Origin: Verrucomicrobiota bacterium
GTDB taxonomy: Bacteria; Verrucomicrobiota; Verrucomicrobiia; Chthoniobacterales; Terrimicrobiaceae
Assembly (NCBI GenBank): GCA_026398255.1
Contig: JAPLTG010000029.1
Span: forward strand, 62,001-126,000
DNA length: 64,000 nucleotides
Direction of reading: 5' to 3'
Positions 36,687-44,225 of the stretch are shown here, one piece after another (the first letter of the stretch is position 1; each line of letters opens with the position of its first letter). Made by a program: the position numbers and the translations under genes. The notes under the pieces are model-generated. The model made no database searches. It was not told where the DNA came from and saw only the letters and a list, made by a program, of their open reading frames with translations.

Positions 36687-36895
36687 TTTGTTCGACACGG
36701 TTGAGATGCGGGATGTTTGGCTTTCAGCATGGCAAAGCCAAGCGCGGAAATTCCGGCGAAGCCCGGGCCTTGGCGGAAATGAACGGGGGCGCCGTCCAGC
36801 GTGCGGGCAGAGAGGATTTTTTGGTGGCGCGGAGGGTTTTTTGTTTACTCCACGCTTGGCAACCCCCCACGAAACTGACCCCATTTCATCGCTTC

Positions 36896-37696
36896 ATGAA
36901 AATTCAACGCCACCTCGACTCCCAAGGCCGCACCGGCCTCGCTGAAATCCACCCCGACGGCCGCGCCACGCAACTCGAAGGCGACCTCCTCACCGGAGTC
37001 CACTCCACCGACCGCCCAGCCGACATCGCCAAAATCCTGGCCCCCATCGAGCCCGGCGTCGTCCTCTGTTCCGGAATGAACTACCGCAAGCATGCCGAGG
37101 AACTCGGCGCCAAACCACCCGAGCGCCCCATTCTTTTCATCAAAACCGCCTCCTGCGTTCAAAATCCCGGCGATCCGATTTTGATCCCCACCCACCTCGC
37201 CAGCCACGAGGTCGATTACGAATGCGAACTCGCCATCGTCATCGGTCGCACCGCCAAAAATGTCTCCCAGGAAAACGCCCTCGATTATGTGCTCGGCTAC
37301 ACCTGCGCCAACGATGTGAGCGCCCGCGATTGGCAGATCAAGCTCGGCTCCGGCCAATGGTGCCGTGGCAAAATTTTCGACACCTTCTGCCCGCTCGGGC
37401 CCTGGATCGTCACCAAAGACGAAATCCCGAACCCCGACGCCCTCCGCATCCGCACGATTCTGAATGGCGCGACCATGCAGGACTCGACCACCGCCGACAT
37501 GATTTTCAGCGTGTCCGAACTCATCGCGTTTTTCAGTGCCAGCACCACTCTCCTACCGGGCACCGTAATTCTCACAGGCACCCCGAGCGGCGTCGGCATG
37601 GCGCGAAAGCCGCCCGTGTGGCTCCAAGCCGGCGATTCGGTAACCATCGAAATCGAAAAAATCGGCAACCTCACCAACCCTGTCGCCCTCGAGTAG
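36896..37696 (+). CDS. fumarylacetoacetate hydrolase (FAH) family protein
   Basis: A 266-residue protein with the FAH C-terminal fold: VVLCSGMNYRKHAEELG, HEVDYECELAIVIGRTAKN with metal-binding glutamates, NDVSARDWQ, and LPGTVILTGTPSGVGMARKPP. Family members cleave or decarboxylate 2,4-diketo and acylpyruvate compounds. A second paralogue (61015-61860) lies in the deoxysugar cluster. This one sits beside galM, so a sugar-acid role is possible but unproven. The ATG at 36896 begins the conserved fold. Confidence 0.85.
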   Translation: MKIQRHLDSQGRTGLAEIHPDGRATQLEGDLLTGVHSTDRPADIAKILAPIEPGVVLCSGMNYRKHAEELGAKPPERPILFIKTASCVQNPGDPILIPTHLASHEVDYECELAIVIGRTAKNVSQENALDYVLGYTCANDVSARDWQIKLGSGQWCRGKIFDTFCPLGPWIVTKDEIPNPDALRIRTILNGATMQDSTTADMIFSVSELIAFFSASTTLLPGTVILTGTPSGVGMARKPPVWLQAGDSVTIEIEKIGNLTNPVALE

Positions 37697-37757
37697 CCAC
37701 GAGGCCTCCGCAACCATCGAACAAAAACTCCATCGAGATTCACCCCGAATCCGACTT

Positions 37758-38427
37758 GGAGGGATGACCTCCGTGTCATCCTGCAACCATCGCGCAGCCG
37801 TGCCCACCGCTGGACGGGACAGAGCCCGTCCCTCCAGGTCGGCGAAGTTGACTTACCCCGTTATTTTTCATTCCCGGCGGGCCATAGCAACGGCGAGCGG
37901 GGTGAACCCGAAGCCTCATCGCTCGCAAACGGCGACGCCTCCGTAGCGGAACCCGGAACGGGTTTCGACCGCAGAACGCGCAGCCACGCCTAACGCCGTC
38001 GAAACTCTTTCAGAGTTACGCTACACGGCGGCTGCCCTGGCGCGCTTAATTTTGGAGGGATGACCTCCGTGTCATCCGCGGCCATCCCGCAGCCGTGCCA
38101 CCGCTGGACGGGACAGAGCCCGTCCCTCCAGGCCGGCGATGTTGCCTTACCCCGTTATATTTCAGTCCCGGCGGTTCATAGCAGCGTCGAGCGGGGCGAA
38201 CCCGAAGCCTCGTCGCTCGCAAACGGCGACGCCTCCGTAGCGGAACCCGGAACGGGTTTCGACCGCAGAACGAGTAGCCACGCCTAACGCCGTCGAAACT
38301 CTTTCAGAGTTCCGCTACACGATGGCTGCCCTCGCGCGCTTAATTTTGGAGGGATGACCTCTGTGTCATCCGCAGCCATCGCGCAACCTTGCCGACCGCT
38401 GGACGGGTCAGAGTCCGTCCCTCCAGG
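37758..38427. repeat. tandem repeat of about 296 bp, two full units plus a partial one
   Basis: Unit starts, marked by GGAGGGATGACC, lie at 37758, 38054 and 38348 (spacing 296 and 294 bases). The third copy stops after about 80 bases at CCCTCCAGG. Each unit contains small hairpins, for example GGATGACcTCCGTGTCATCC, the pair 'ggacgggacagagcccgtcc', 'aacccggaacgggtt' and 'aactctttcagagtt'. No credible reading frame runs through it. With flanks it fills the 822-base gap between the FAH gene and the four-helix gene. Confidence 0.9.
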
Positions 38428-38473
38428 CGGTTAATGCTTTCAGGGCTCGGGGAGGTGGTGGGCATAGCTGATT

Positions 38474-38504
38474 GATCCGTCCGATCAGACCGATCCGTCC
38501 GATC
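38474..38504. repeat. 31-bp GATC-rich repeat, copy 1 (upstream of start codon)
   Basis: The sequence is built of 9-base units, gatccgtcc-gatcagacc-gatccgtcc-gatc, giving 31 bases. It ends 14 bases before the ATG of the four-helix gene, where no Shine-Dalgarno sequence is visible. Confidence 0.8.
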
Positions 38505-38875
38505 TCTTCTTCCCAAAAATGCACAAAAAGCTCCGACCCAGCGGAGGCTACCGCAAAACCGCGAGCTTCCAGACCGCCACGCTGATCTACGACGCCACCT
38601 ACTGGTTCTGCGAAAAGTTCCTCGACCCCCGCTCGCGAACTATCGACCAGATGGTGCAAGCGGCCCGCTCCGGCCGACAAAAAATCGCCGAAGGTAGCCG
38701 AGCATCGGCGACCTCGTCGCAAACCGAACTCCGCCTCGTGAATGTGGCCCGCGCGAGTCTCGAGGAACTCCTCCTCGACTACGAAGACTACCTCCGCCAC
38801 CGCCGCCTTCCCCAGTGGCGCCCCGACGGTCCCGAAGCCTCCGAAGTCCGAGCCATTCCCCGAACCTTCCGAAAA

Positions 38876-38906
38876 GATCCGTCCGATCTGACAGATCTGT
38901 CGGATC
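38876..38906. repeat. 31-bp GATC-rich repeat, copy 2 (inside coding sequence)
   Basis: The 9-base units gatccgtcc-gatctgaca-gatctgtcg-gatc make the same 31-base length as copy 1. They translate in frame as part of KDPSDLTDLSDQE, a low-complexity linker between the helical bundle and the suffix domain. Confidence 0.8.
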
Positions 38907-39096
38907 AAGAACGCTGGGCCCTCTACGCCCGCTGGCTCGACCACGCCGACCCCGCGATCCGCGCCAACGCGACCATCTGCCTGATCCACCAGGCAAACTT
39001 CTCCTCGACCACCAGATCGCCGCCCTCGAAGCCGCCTTCGTCGAAGACGGCGGCTACTCCGAACAACTCGCCACCGAGCGCCTCCGCCACAGAAAA

Positions 39097-39127
39097 GATC
39101 GGTCAGATCCGACCAATCCGACCGATC
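39097..39127. repeat. 31-bp GATC-rich repeat, copy 3 (inside coding sequence)
   Basis: The units gatcggtca-gatccgacc-aatccgacc-gatc again total 31 bases. They translate as RSDPTNPTDL between the suffix domain and the zinc ribbon. Confidence 0.8.
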
Positions 39128-39350
39128 TTCAGCCCCCAAACTGTCCCGCCTGCGGGACACTCATGGCTCTCCGCACCGCCAAGAGCGGCAAAACCCCCGG
39201 CAGCCAATTCTGGGGCTGCACCAAATACCCCGACTGCAAAGGCACCGCGAAAATCTAACCGCTAATCGCGGTCACGCGCGCCAGCAGACCGACGGCATCG
39301 GGGCAGTTCAGTTTGAGGATGTGGGTGGTCATATCAGGCTGGCAATGATT

Positions 39351-39436
39351 CTCACGCAGAGGCACTGAGGCGCAGAGAAAAAATCAGGCCATTCCAGCTT
39401 CATCCTCCATGCTCTCTGTGTTCTCTGTGGTGAAAT
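39351..39436. repeat. 'CACGCAGAGGC / CTCTGTGG' intergenic repeat
   Basis: The stretch begins 'ttctcacgcagaggcactga' and 'ggcgcagagaaa', and ends 'gctctctgtgttctctgtgg' plus 'tgaaat'. This two-part signature is common between convergent genes in many bacteria. Here it separates the four-helix gene and the DUF983 gene. The rest of the gap (39266-39350) shows nothing recognisable. Confidence 0.55.
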
Positions 39437-39437
39437 C

Positions 39438-39944
39438 TTAAACCAACGCCGCCGGTTCGGATGGAACGGGCGCTGTTTGCGGAGTGATCGGCGCGGGAGC
39501 CGGTGGCGGGTTTTCTTTTCCACTGCCGCCACCGCCGTTGGAGCCGTCATCGTTCAAGTGCGGGTCGAAATAGTGGTCAAGGGCGAGGAAGAGGGCCTTG
39601 GCGTGACGGACGAAAAAGAGGTTGAAGCCGATAACTGGAAGCACGACCGAGGCCAGAAGAACCCGCAGGTCGAGGTGGTAATTCCACTCGAGATAAAAAT
39701 AGAGCGAGATGCCAAGGAGACTGCCGACGCCGTAGTTGATGGCCCAAATCGCGAGCAGGAAATATCCGGTCTCGCGCTCGTAGGCATAGCCACAGCGCGG
39801 GCAACCATCCAGCGGCGCAAAGTAGTCGCTCAGCGATCGGATTTTCAGCAACGGCGTGAAAATCGGCTCGGTGCCGCACTCAACACACCGCAGACGGCAC
39901 GCTCGGAAAAAATAAGCAAAGGCTCGGCGGATTTGGGGACTCAT
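39438..39944 (-). CDS. DUF983 family membrane protein
   Basis: A 168-residue protein with the DUF983 pattern: RACRLRCVECGTEPIF and GCPRCGYAYERETGYFLLAI (two CxxC zinc-knuckle pairs), then two membrane helices (AINYGVGSLLGISLYFYL and VLLASVVLPVIGFNLFF). A proline-rich tail ends it. The family function is unknown. The start MSPQIRRA is chosen because a duplicated copy of exactly this 5' end overlaps the stop of the lipocalin gene upstream, showing the original operon junction. Confidence 0.82.
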   Translation of the reverse strand: MSPQIRRAFAYFFRACRLRCVECGTEPIFTPLLKIRSLSDYFAPLDGCPRCGYAYERETGYFLLAIWAINYGVGSLLGISLYFYLEWNYHLDLRVLLASVVLPVIGFNLFFVRHAKALFLALDHYFDPHLNDDGSNGGGGSGKENPPPAPAPITPQTAPVPSEPAALV

Positions 39945-39946
39945 GG
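39889..39946. repeat. 57/58-bp direct repeat, copy A (5' end of DUF983 gene)
   Basis: The 58 bases from 'cgcagacggcacgctcgg' to 'ggggactcatgg' recur almost unchanged at 40686-40742 (one base gap, two or three substitutions). The copies flank the vapBC pair as direct repeats. Confidence 0.85.
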
Positions 39947-40067
39947 CCATGGGCACTGATTACAAGAATCGCGAGGGGTGTGCATGGCAATTCTGATTTA
40001 TGGGTGCGCCCTGAAACTCCGATTTCCTAATTTTGACCAAACTCATTTTCTGTGTATTGCTCTGTGT

Positions 40068-40304
40068 ATGGCTACAAAAACCCTATCCGTTGACGAGGCT
40101 GCGTATCTGCGCCTCATGGCGGCCAAGCGTGACCGCCGCGAATCCTTCTCGGACGTCATTAAGCGGGCCCGCTGGGACACTGGCGCGAAACGCTGCGGCG
40201 CCCTTCTTACGCGGGCTTCCGGGCAAGTTCCTTCCGAGACCCTTGATGCACTGGACCGCGCGCAAGCCGCCGACACCCCTCCGCCCAACCGATGGAATCC
40301 CTGA
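40068..40304 (+). CDS. VapB-like antitoxin
   Basis: A 78-residue protein beginning MATKTLSVDEAAYLRLMAAK, with RRESFSDVIKRA, the ribbon-helix-helix-like pattern of antitoxins paired with PIN toxins. A proline-rich tail overlaps the toxin start by 13 bases. It should neutralise the PIN toxin and repress the operon. The start at 40068 is the first in-frame ATG giving the conserved fold. Confidence 0.78.
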   Translation: MATKTLSVDEAAYLRLMAAKRDRRESFSDVIKRARWDTGAKRCGALLTRASGQVPSETLDALDRAQAADTPPPNRWNP

Positions 40305-40684
40305 TTTTTGACACCACATTTTTGATCGATTTCCAGCGCGAGCGCAGAACCAGCCCCGGGGCGGCCCATTCATTTTTGGAAGTCCACTCTGAGGCGATCG
40401 CCTATCTGCCCATCACAGCCTACGGGGAGTTTGCGGAGGGCTTTGCGAGTCGAACGGATTCCATCTTTCTATCCATGGTCGAATCCTTCGAGTTGGTGCC
40501 AATCACTCGCGCCATCGCCGACACCTATGCCCAAATAACCCGGAGGCTAAGAGCCAAGGGCCGACTCATCGGGGCCAATGACCTCTGGATCGCTGCATCA
40601 GCCCTTCAAAAAAACATCCCGCTCGTCACACGCAACGCCGCGGAGTTTTCTCGAATTGAGGGTCTTGAAGTCCGCTTTTACTGA
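40292..40684 (+). CDS. vapC: VapC-like PIN-domain toxin
   Basis: A 130-residue PIN nuclease with Asp7 (FDTTFLIDF), Glu46 (YGEFAEGF), Asp97 (IGANDLWIAA) and the VTRNAAEF motif near Asn115. All expected catalytic positions are present, so the toxin is probably active. The overlap with vapB is typical. The module lies on the plus strand inside a minus-strand operon, flanked by a 57-bp direct repeat. Confidence 0.88.
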   Translation: MESLIFDTTFLIDFQRERRTSPGAAHSFLEVHSEAIAYLPITAYGEFAEGFASRTDSIFLSMVESFELVPITRAIADTYAQITRRLRAKGRLIGANDLWIAASALQKNIPLVTRNAAEFSRIEGLEVRFY

Positions 40685-40685
40685 A

Positions 40686-40742
40686 CGCAGACGGCACGCG
40701 CGAAAAAATAAGCGAAGGCTCGGCGGATTTGGGGACTCATGG
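40686..40742. repeat. 57/58-bp direct repeat, copy B (orphan 5' end of DUF983)
   Basis: Read on the minus strand this copy starts with an ATG overlapping the lipocalin TGA (ATGA) and encodes MSPQIRRAFAYFFRACRLR, the same N-terminus as DUF983, then breaks off at the vapC end. It marks the original lipocalin-DUF983 junction. Confidence 0.8.
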
Positions 40743-41270
40743 TTGGGAATTCTGAATCGTGCGCTCGATGCGGGCGCGGGAGTAGCCTTGGGATTCGGCG
40801 AGGGCGACGATGCTTTCGTAGGTGGCGTCCTGCAGGCTGGGTTCGCGGGCGAGGATCCAGAGGAATTGGCGCCAGGGGTCGCCGACGAGGGCCCAGGAGT
40901 AGTTTTTCTCGTCGAGTCCGATGATCCAGTAATCGCCGGCGATCGGGCTGCGGCCGAAGCGGACCTTGAGCTTGGCGTTGCCGGAACCGGGGACGACGGT
41001 GGCGACGGCGCGGGCTTCACGGAATTGGCCGTCGGCCTGCTTGCACCGGTTCACGACCTGGATCGCGCCGTCAGGCAGCGGGGAGTATTGTGCGACGGTT
41101 TCGGAGGCGCAGGCACGCTGGAACCAATTCGGGTATTTCGCGATTTCAAACCAACGGCCCTCGTAGCGTTTGAGGTCCACCGAAGACACGGTCGCGAGCG
41201 GAGGACGCGAGGCGCAGCCGGTGAGAAACAGGGCGATCAGCATTGCAGCGATTCGGATTCCGGCTTTCAT
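40737..41270 (-). CDS. outer-membrane lipocalin (Blc-like)
   Basis: A 177-residue lipoprotein. The signal peptide MKAGIRIAAMLIALFLTGC ends in a lipobox (LTGC). The lipocalin GxW motif is LKRYEGRWFEIAKYPNWFQR, followed by YWIIGLDEKNYSWALVG and LWILAREPSL. Bacterial lipocalins bind fatty acids or lysophospholipids and appear under membrane stress. The start at 41270 gives a clean signal peptide and overlaps the divergent peptide-binding-protein gene start. Confidence 0.92.
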   Translation of the reverse strand: MKAGIRIAAMLIALFLTGCASRPPLATVSSVDLKRYEGRWFEIAKYPNWFQRACASETVAQYSPLPDGAIQVVNRCKQADGQFREARAVATVVPGSGNAKLKVRFGRSPIAGDYWIIGLDEKNYSWALVGDPWRQFLWILAREPSLQDATYESIVALAESQGYSRARIERTIQNSQP

Positions 41271-42861
41271 GGTGGCGGTGAATTTACGCGGAACACGACT
41301 GGTTTGCATGGCAATTCTCGCCCTCGCGTTGGCCTCTTGCGGCGAGGATTCCTCGCGAGGGGATTTGGTTTTTGTGAACGGTGCGGAGCCGGAAACACTC
41401 GACCCGTCGATCATCACGGGCCAACCGGAGGGCCGCGTCGTGAATGCACTGTTCGAGGGCCTCTGCGCCTACGACGAGAATGGACAGGCGGTGCCGGGCG
41501 TGGCGGAGCGTTGGGAGGTTTCGCCGGATGGAAAAACCTACTCGTTCCACCTGCGGCCCGATGCGAAGTGGAGCGATGGCTCGCCGCTCACGGCCGAGGA
41601 TTTCGTCGCGAGCTGGAAAAGAACGCTCACGCCTTCGACCGGCTCGCAATACAACTACCAACTCTACCCGATCAAACACGCGCAGGCCTTTGCCGAGGGG
41701 AAGCTCACCGATTTCGGCCAGGTGGGAGTTCACGCCGCCGATCCGCACACGCTGGTGGTGGAACTGGAAAATCCGACGCCGTATTTCATCCAGCTCTGTG
41801 CGTTTCCGACCCTGCATCCCCTCCCCGTGAGCCTGATTGAAAAACTCGGCGACGATTGGGTGAAGCCAGGCAACCTCGTCGGCAACGGGGCATATGCGCT
41901 CGAGAGCTGGCGGATCAACGACAAGATCCGTCTCCGTAAAAACCCGCATTACTGGGACCGAGCGAATGTCGCGCTCGAGACGATCGATGTGCTGCCGATC
42001 TCAGATGCAAATGTGGCGTTCAATTTCTACGCAAGCGGACTCGCGGACCTGCTGATGGACAAGGGCCTCGCGCCACCCGCGCTGCTGGAGGACTTAAAGA
42101 AGCGCGAGGATTTCCATGCCGCGCCGTTCCTCGGAATCTACTTCCTGCGCTACAACTGCTCGAAGGGGCCGTTCACCGACGAACGCGTGCGCCGAGCCTT
42201 CTCGCTGGCGGTGGACAAGACTCGGATCGTCGAAAAAATTACGCGCGCGGGCGAGTTGGCCGCGCCGGGATTTGTGCCTCCGGGAATCCCCGGCTACGAG
42301 GGCACGCCAGGTCTGGCCTTTGATCCAGCTGAGGCGAAACGCCTGCTCGCCGAGGCGGGTTATCCCGATGGAAAGGGATTCCCCAACGCCTCCTACCTCT
42401 ACAGCAAAAGCGAACTGAACGAGGCGATCGCCGTGGAACTGCAAAGCATGTGGCGCGAGACGCTGGGCGTGAATGTGAACCTCGCCCGACAAGAGTGGAA
42501 AGTGTATCTGAACTCGCTCTCGCTCCTCGACTACGACATCGCCCGCTCCAGCTGGGTCGGCGACTACCCCGACCCGAACACCTTTCTCGACATGTTCCTC
42601 ACAGGCGGCGGCAACAACCGGACAGGCTGGAGCAGCGCGGACTACGACCGCCTGATCGCCGAGGCCGCATGCGAACTCAACCCCGCCCAGCGCTTCGCGA
42701 TTCTGCGGCAGGCCGAGGATTTGCTGGTTCAAAAAGCCGTTCCCGTCTGCCCGATCTACTACTATGTCGGCATCCAACTCTACGACCCGGCGAAACTCGG
42801 CGGCATCAAGGCCAATGTCCTCGACGAACATCCGCTCCGCCGCATTTATAGAAAAAACTAG
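41269..42861 (+). CDS. oligopeptide-binding lipoprotein (OppA-like)
   Basis: A 530-residue ABC-transporter substrate-binding protein. A lipoprotein signal peptide ends LALASC. The SBP_bac_5 domain shows NGAEPETLDPSIITGQPEGR, YSFHLRPDAKWSDGSPLTAEDF and FTDERVRRAFSLAVDK. OppA-type proteins capture peptides for import; no permease or ATPase genes lie next to it. The ATG at 41269 gives a signal peptide with an arginine; an internal ATG at 41308 leaves an unusually short one. The end overlaps trmB by four bases. Confidence 0.9.
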   Translation: MVAVNLRGTRLVCMAILALALASCGEDSSRGDLVFVNGAEPETLDPSIITGQPEGRVVNALFEGLCAYDENGQAVPGVAERWEVSPDGKTYSFHLRPDAKWSDGSPLTAEDFVASWKRTLTPSTGSQYNYQLYPIKHAQAFAEGKLTDFGQVGVHAADPHTLVVELENPTPYFIQLCAFPTLHPLPVSLIEKLGDDWVKPGNLVGNGAYALESWRINDKIRLRKNPHYWDRANVALETIDVLPISDANVAFNFYASGLADLLMDKGLAPPALLEDLKKREDFHAAPFLGIYFLRYNCSKGPFTDERVRRAFSLAVDKTRIVEKITRAGELAAPGFVPPGIPGYEGTPGLAFDPAEAKRLLAEAGYPDGKGFPNASYLYSKSELNEAIAVELQSMWRETLGVNVNLARQEWKVYLNSLSLLDYDIARSSWVGDYPDPNTFLDMFLTGGGNNRTGWSSADYDRLIAEAACELNPAQRFAILRQAEDLLVQKAVPVCPIYYYVGIQLYDPAKLGGIKANVLDEHPLRRIYRKN

Positions 42862-43415
42862 GCGCCTGGAACCAAGGCCGCTTGAAACGGTGTCTGGCCG
42901 AGCTTGCGAAAGGTTATCTCAAACGCCGTCTGGACCGTTTCGCGGCCGTCATCCCAGGGGATTTCCCTCCAGCCTACGCGAGTGAGATCGCGCATTTCTC
43001 GGAAGTAAGGCTCGTCGTCAGTCATCAGGCGAAGAACTCCATCTTGTCCAAGAACACGCCGGATTTCCGCGAGGAAAGATTTTTGAAAAACACGGCGGGA
43101 GGCATGACGACGCTTGGGCCATGGATCCGGAAAATAGAGGTGGAAAACCGAAACACATCCTGTGGGGAGTTCCTTCAGCGACTCGGCTCCGATACCCTGA
43201 ATGGCGCGGGCATTGGGAAGGCCAAGGCGTTCGGCGCGGGCGTTGCATTTTTCGACTCGGTCGATCTGCTTTTCGATCCCGAGAAAATTGGTGCCCGGAT
43301 GCAAGGCCGCCATGCCGATCAGGAACGCCCCACGATGACAGCCGAAGTCGATCTCCAGCGGCGCAGTCGCCGCAAAACCAAAACCTCGCAAAACTTCTTC
43401 CGATTCTTTTTCCAT
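42858..43415 (-). CDS. trmB: tRNA (guanine-N7-)-methyltransferase
   Basis: TrmB methylates G46 of tRNAs with SAM. The 185-residue protein has LEIDFGCHRGAFLIGMA (SAM site), FLGIEKQIDRV, the family motif LYFPDPWPKRRHASRR and a RLMTDDEPYFREM segment. It is a little shorter than E. coli TrmB (239). The start at 43415 gives MEKESEEVLRGFGF; a longer frame upstream lacks family support. Confidence 0.9.
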   Translation of the reverse strand: MEKESEEVLRGFGFAATAPLEIDFGCHRGAFLIGMAALHPGTNFLGIEKQIDRVEKCNARAERLGLPNARAIQGIGAESLKELPTGCVSVFHLYFPDPWPKRRHASRRVFQKSFLAEIRRVLGQDGVLRLMTDDEPYFREMRDLTRVGWREIPWDDGRETVQTAFEITFRKLGQTPFQAALVPGA

Positions 43416-43541
43416 CAAGATGTCCTTTTTACATCCTTGGCGTGGGCCATGAAGTAAAGACCTGCATTTTTTTAGACTCGCCCATGGGTGCAGCAGCCTC
43501 TCGACTCGCATGAAAAGTCAGGCATCCTTTTTCGCGAAACC

Positions 43542-44225
43542 ATGAGTTCTGTTCAAACAAACCTCTCTGAAATCCATGCGCGGATCGAAAGCGCGGCGAC
43601 CCGATGCGGCCGCAAAGCCTCCGAGATCCAGTTGGTGGCGGTTTCCAAAACCCATCCTCCCGAGCTGATCCGTGAGGCCTTTGAGGCGGGTCAGCGGGCT
43701 TTTGGCGAAAGCCGCGTGCAGGACGCACTTCCCAAACTGGACGCCCTCCCAGCCGGGATCGAGTGGCATTTTATCGGACATCTTCAAACCAACAAAATCC
43801 GCAAGGTCGCGGGCCGCTTTGCGCTGTTCCATGGTGTGGACAATGAAAACCTCGCCGTCCAAATCAACCGCATTGCGGGAGAACTCGGGGTAACGGCGAA
43901 TGTGCTGCTCGAGGTGAATGTCTCCGGCGAGGAGTCGAAATTCGGCTTTGCGCCGGAAAACCTCCCCGCTGCCCTCGAAAACCTCGCTCCCCTGCCCTTC
44001 CTGCGCATCCAGGGCCTGATGACCATGGCGCCCTACAGCGACAACCCCGAGGAGGCGCGGCCGTATTTTGCGAAGCTCCGCGAACTCCGGGACCGTCTAG
44101 CTACTCAGACCGGCCTGCCGCTTTCCGATCTTTCCATGGGAATGAGCGGGGATTTCGAGCAAGGCATCGCCGAGGGAGCAACCATCGTGCGCGTGGGGTC
44201 GGCAATTTTCGGTTCGCGAGGATGA
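43542..44225 (+). CDS. yggS: YggS/PROSC-type PLP homeostasis protein
   Basis: The 227-residue PLP-binding barrel shows LVAVSKTHPPELIREA with the PLP lysine Lys36, AFGESRVQDALPKL, WHFIGHLQTNKIRKV, LLEVNVSGEESKFG and SMGMSGDFEQGI. These proteins manage free pyridoxal phosphate and have no known enzyme activity. It ends on the base before the convergent RND pump gene. Confidence 0.94.
   Translation: MSSVQTNLSEIHARIESAATRCGRKASEIQLVAVSKTHPPELIREAFEAGQRAFGESRVQDALPKLDALPAGIEWHFIGHLQTNKIRKVAGRFALFHGVDNENLAVQINRIAGELGVTANVLLEVNVSGEESKFGFAPENLPAALENLAPLPFLRIQGLMTMAPYSDNPEEARPYFAKLRELRDRLATQTGLPLSDLSMGMSGDFEQGIAEGATIVRVGSAIFGSRG

Larger units (their letters stand above)
38519..39258 (+). pseudogene. 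four-helix-bundle-suffix / zinc-ribbon protein gene, frameshifted
   Basis: The first frame (38519 to about 39000) encodes a four-helix-bundle protein: GGYRKTASFQTATLIYDATY, FCEKFLDPRSRTIDQMVQAA and SGRQKIAEGSRAS. The second frame (about 39000 to 39258) continues the same family with LLDHQIAALEAAFVEDGGYS and a topoisomerase-type zinc ribbon NCPACGTLMALR...QFWGCTKYPDCKGTAKI. The join is near 39000, consistent with one missing base; no slippery heptamer for programmed frameshifting is visible. Without the shift the first frame runs on to a stop at 39265. Two 31-bp GATC repeats lie inside the reading frame. Such proteins are of unknown function. Confidence 0.7.

Noticed and set aside
37758-38427. 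CRISPR array
   Set aside because: The repeat units are almost 300 bases long and contiguous, with no short repeats or unique spacers.
38996-39010. Programmed -1 ribosomal frameshift signal
   Set aside because: No X-XXY-YYZ slippery heptamer in the right phase is visible around the join and no strong downstream stem was found, so an indel is simpler.
39947-40685. Insertion sequence carrying vapBC
   Set aside because: No transposase, no terminal inverted repeats, and the 57-bp direct repeat is far longer than a usual target-site duplication.
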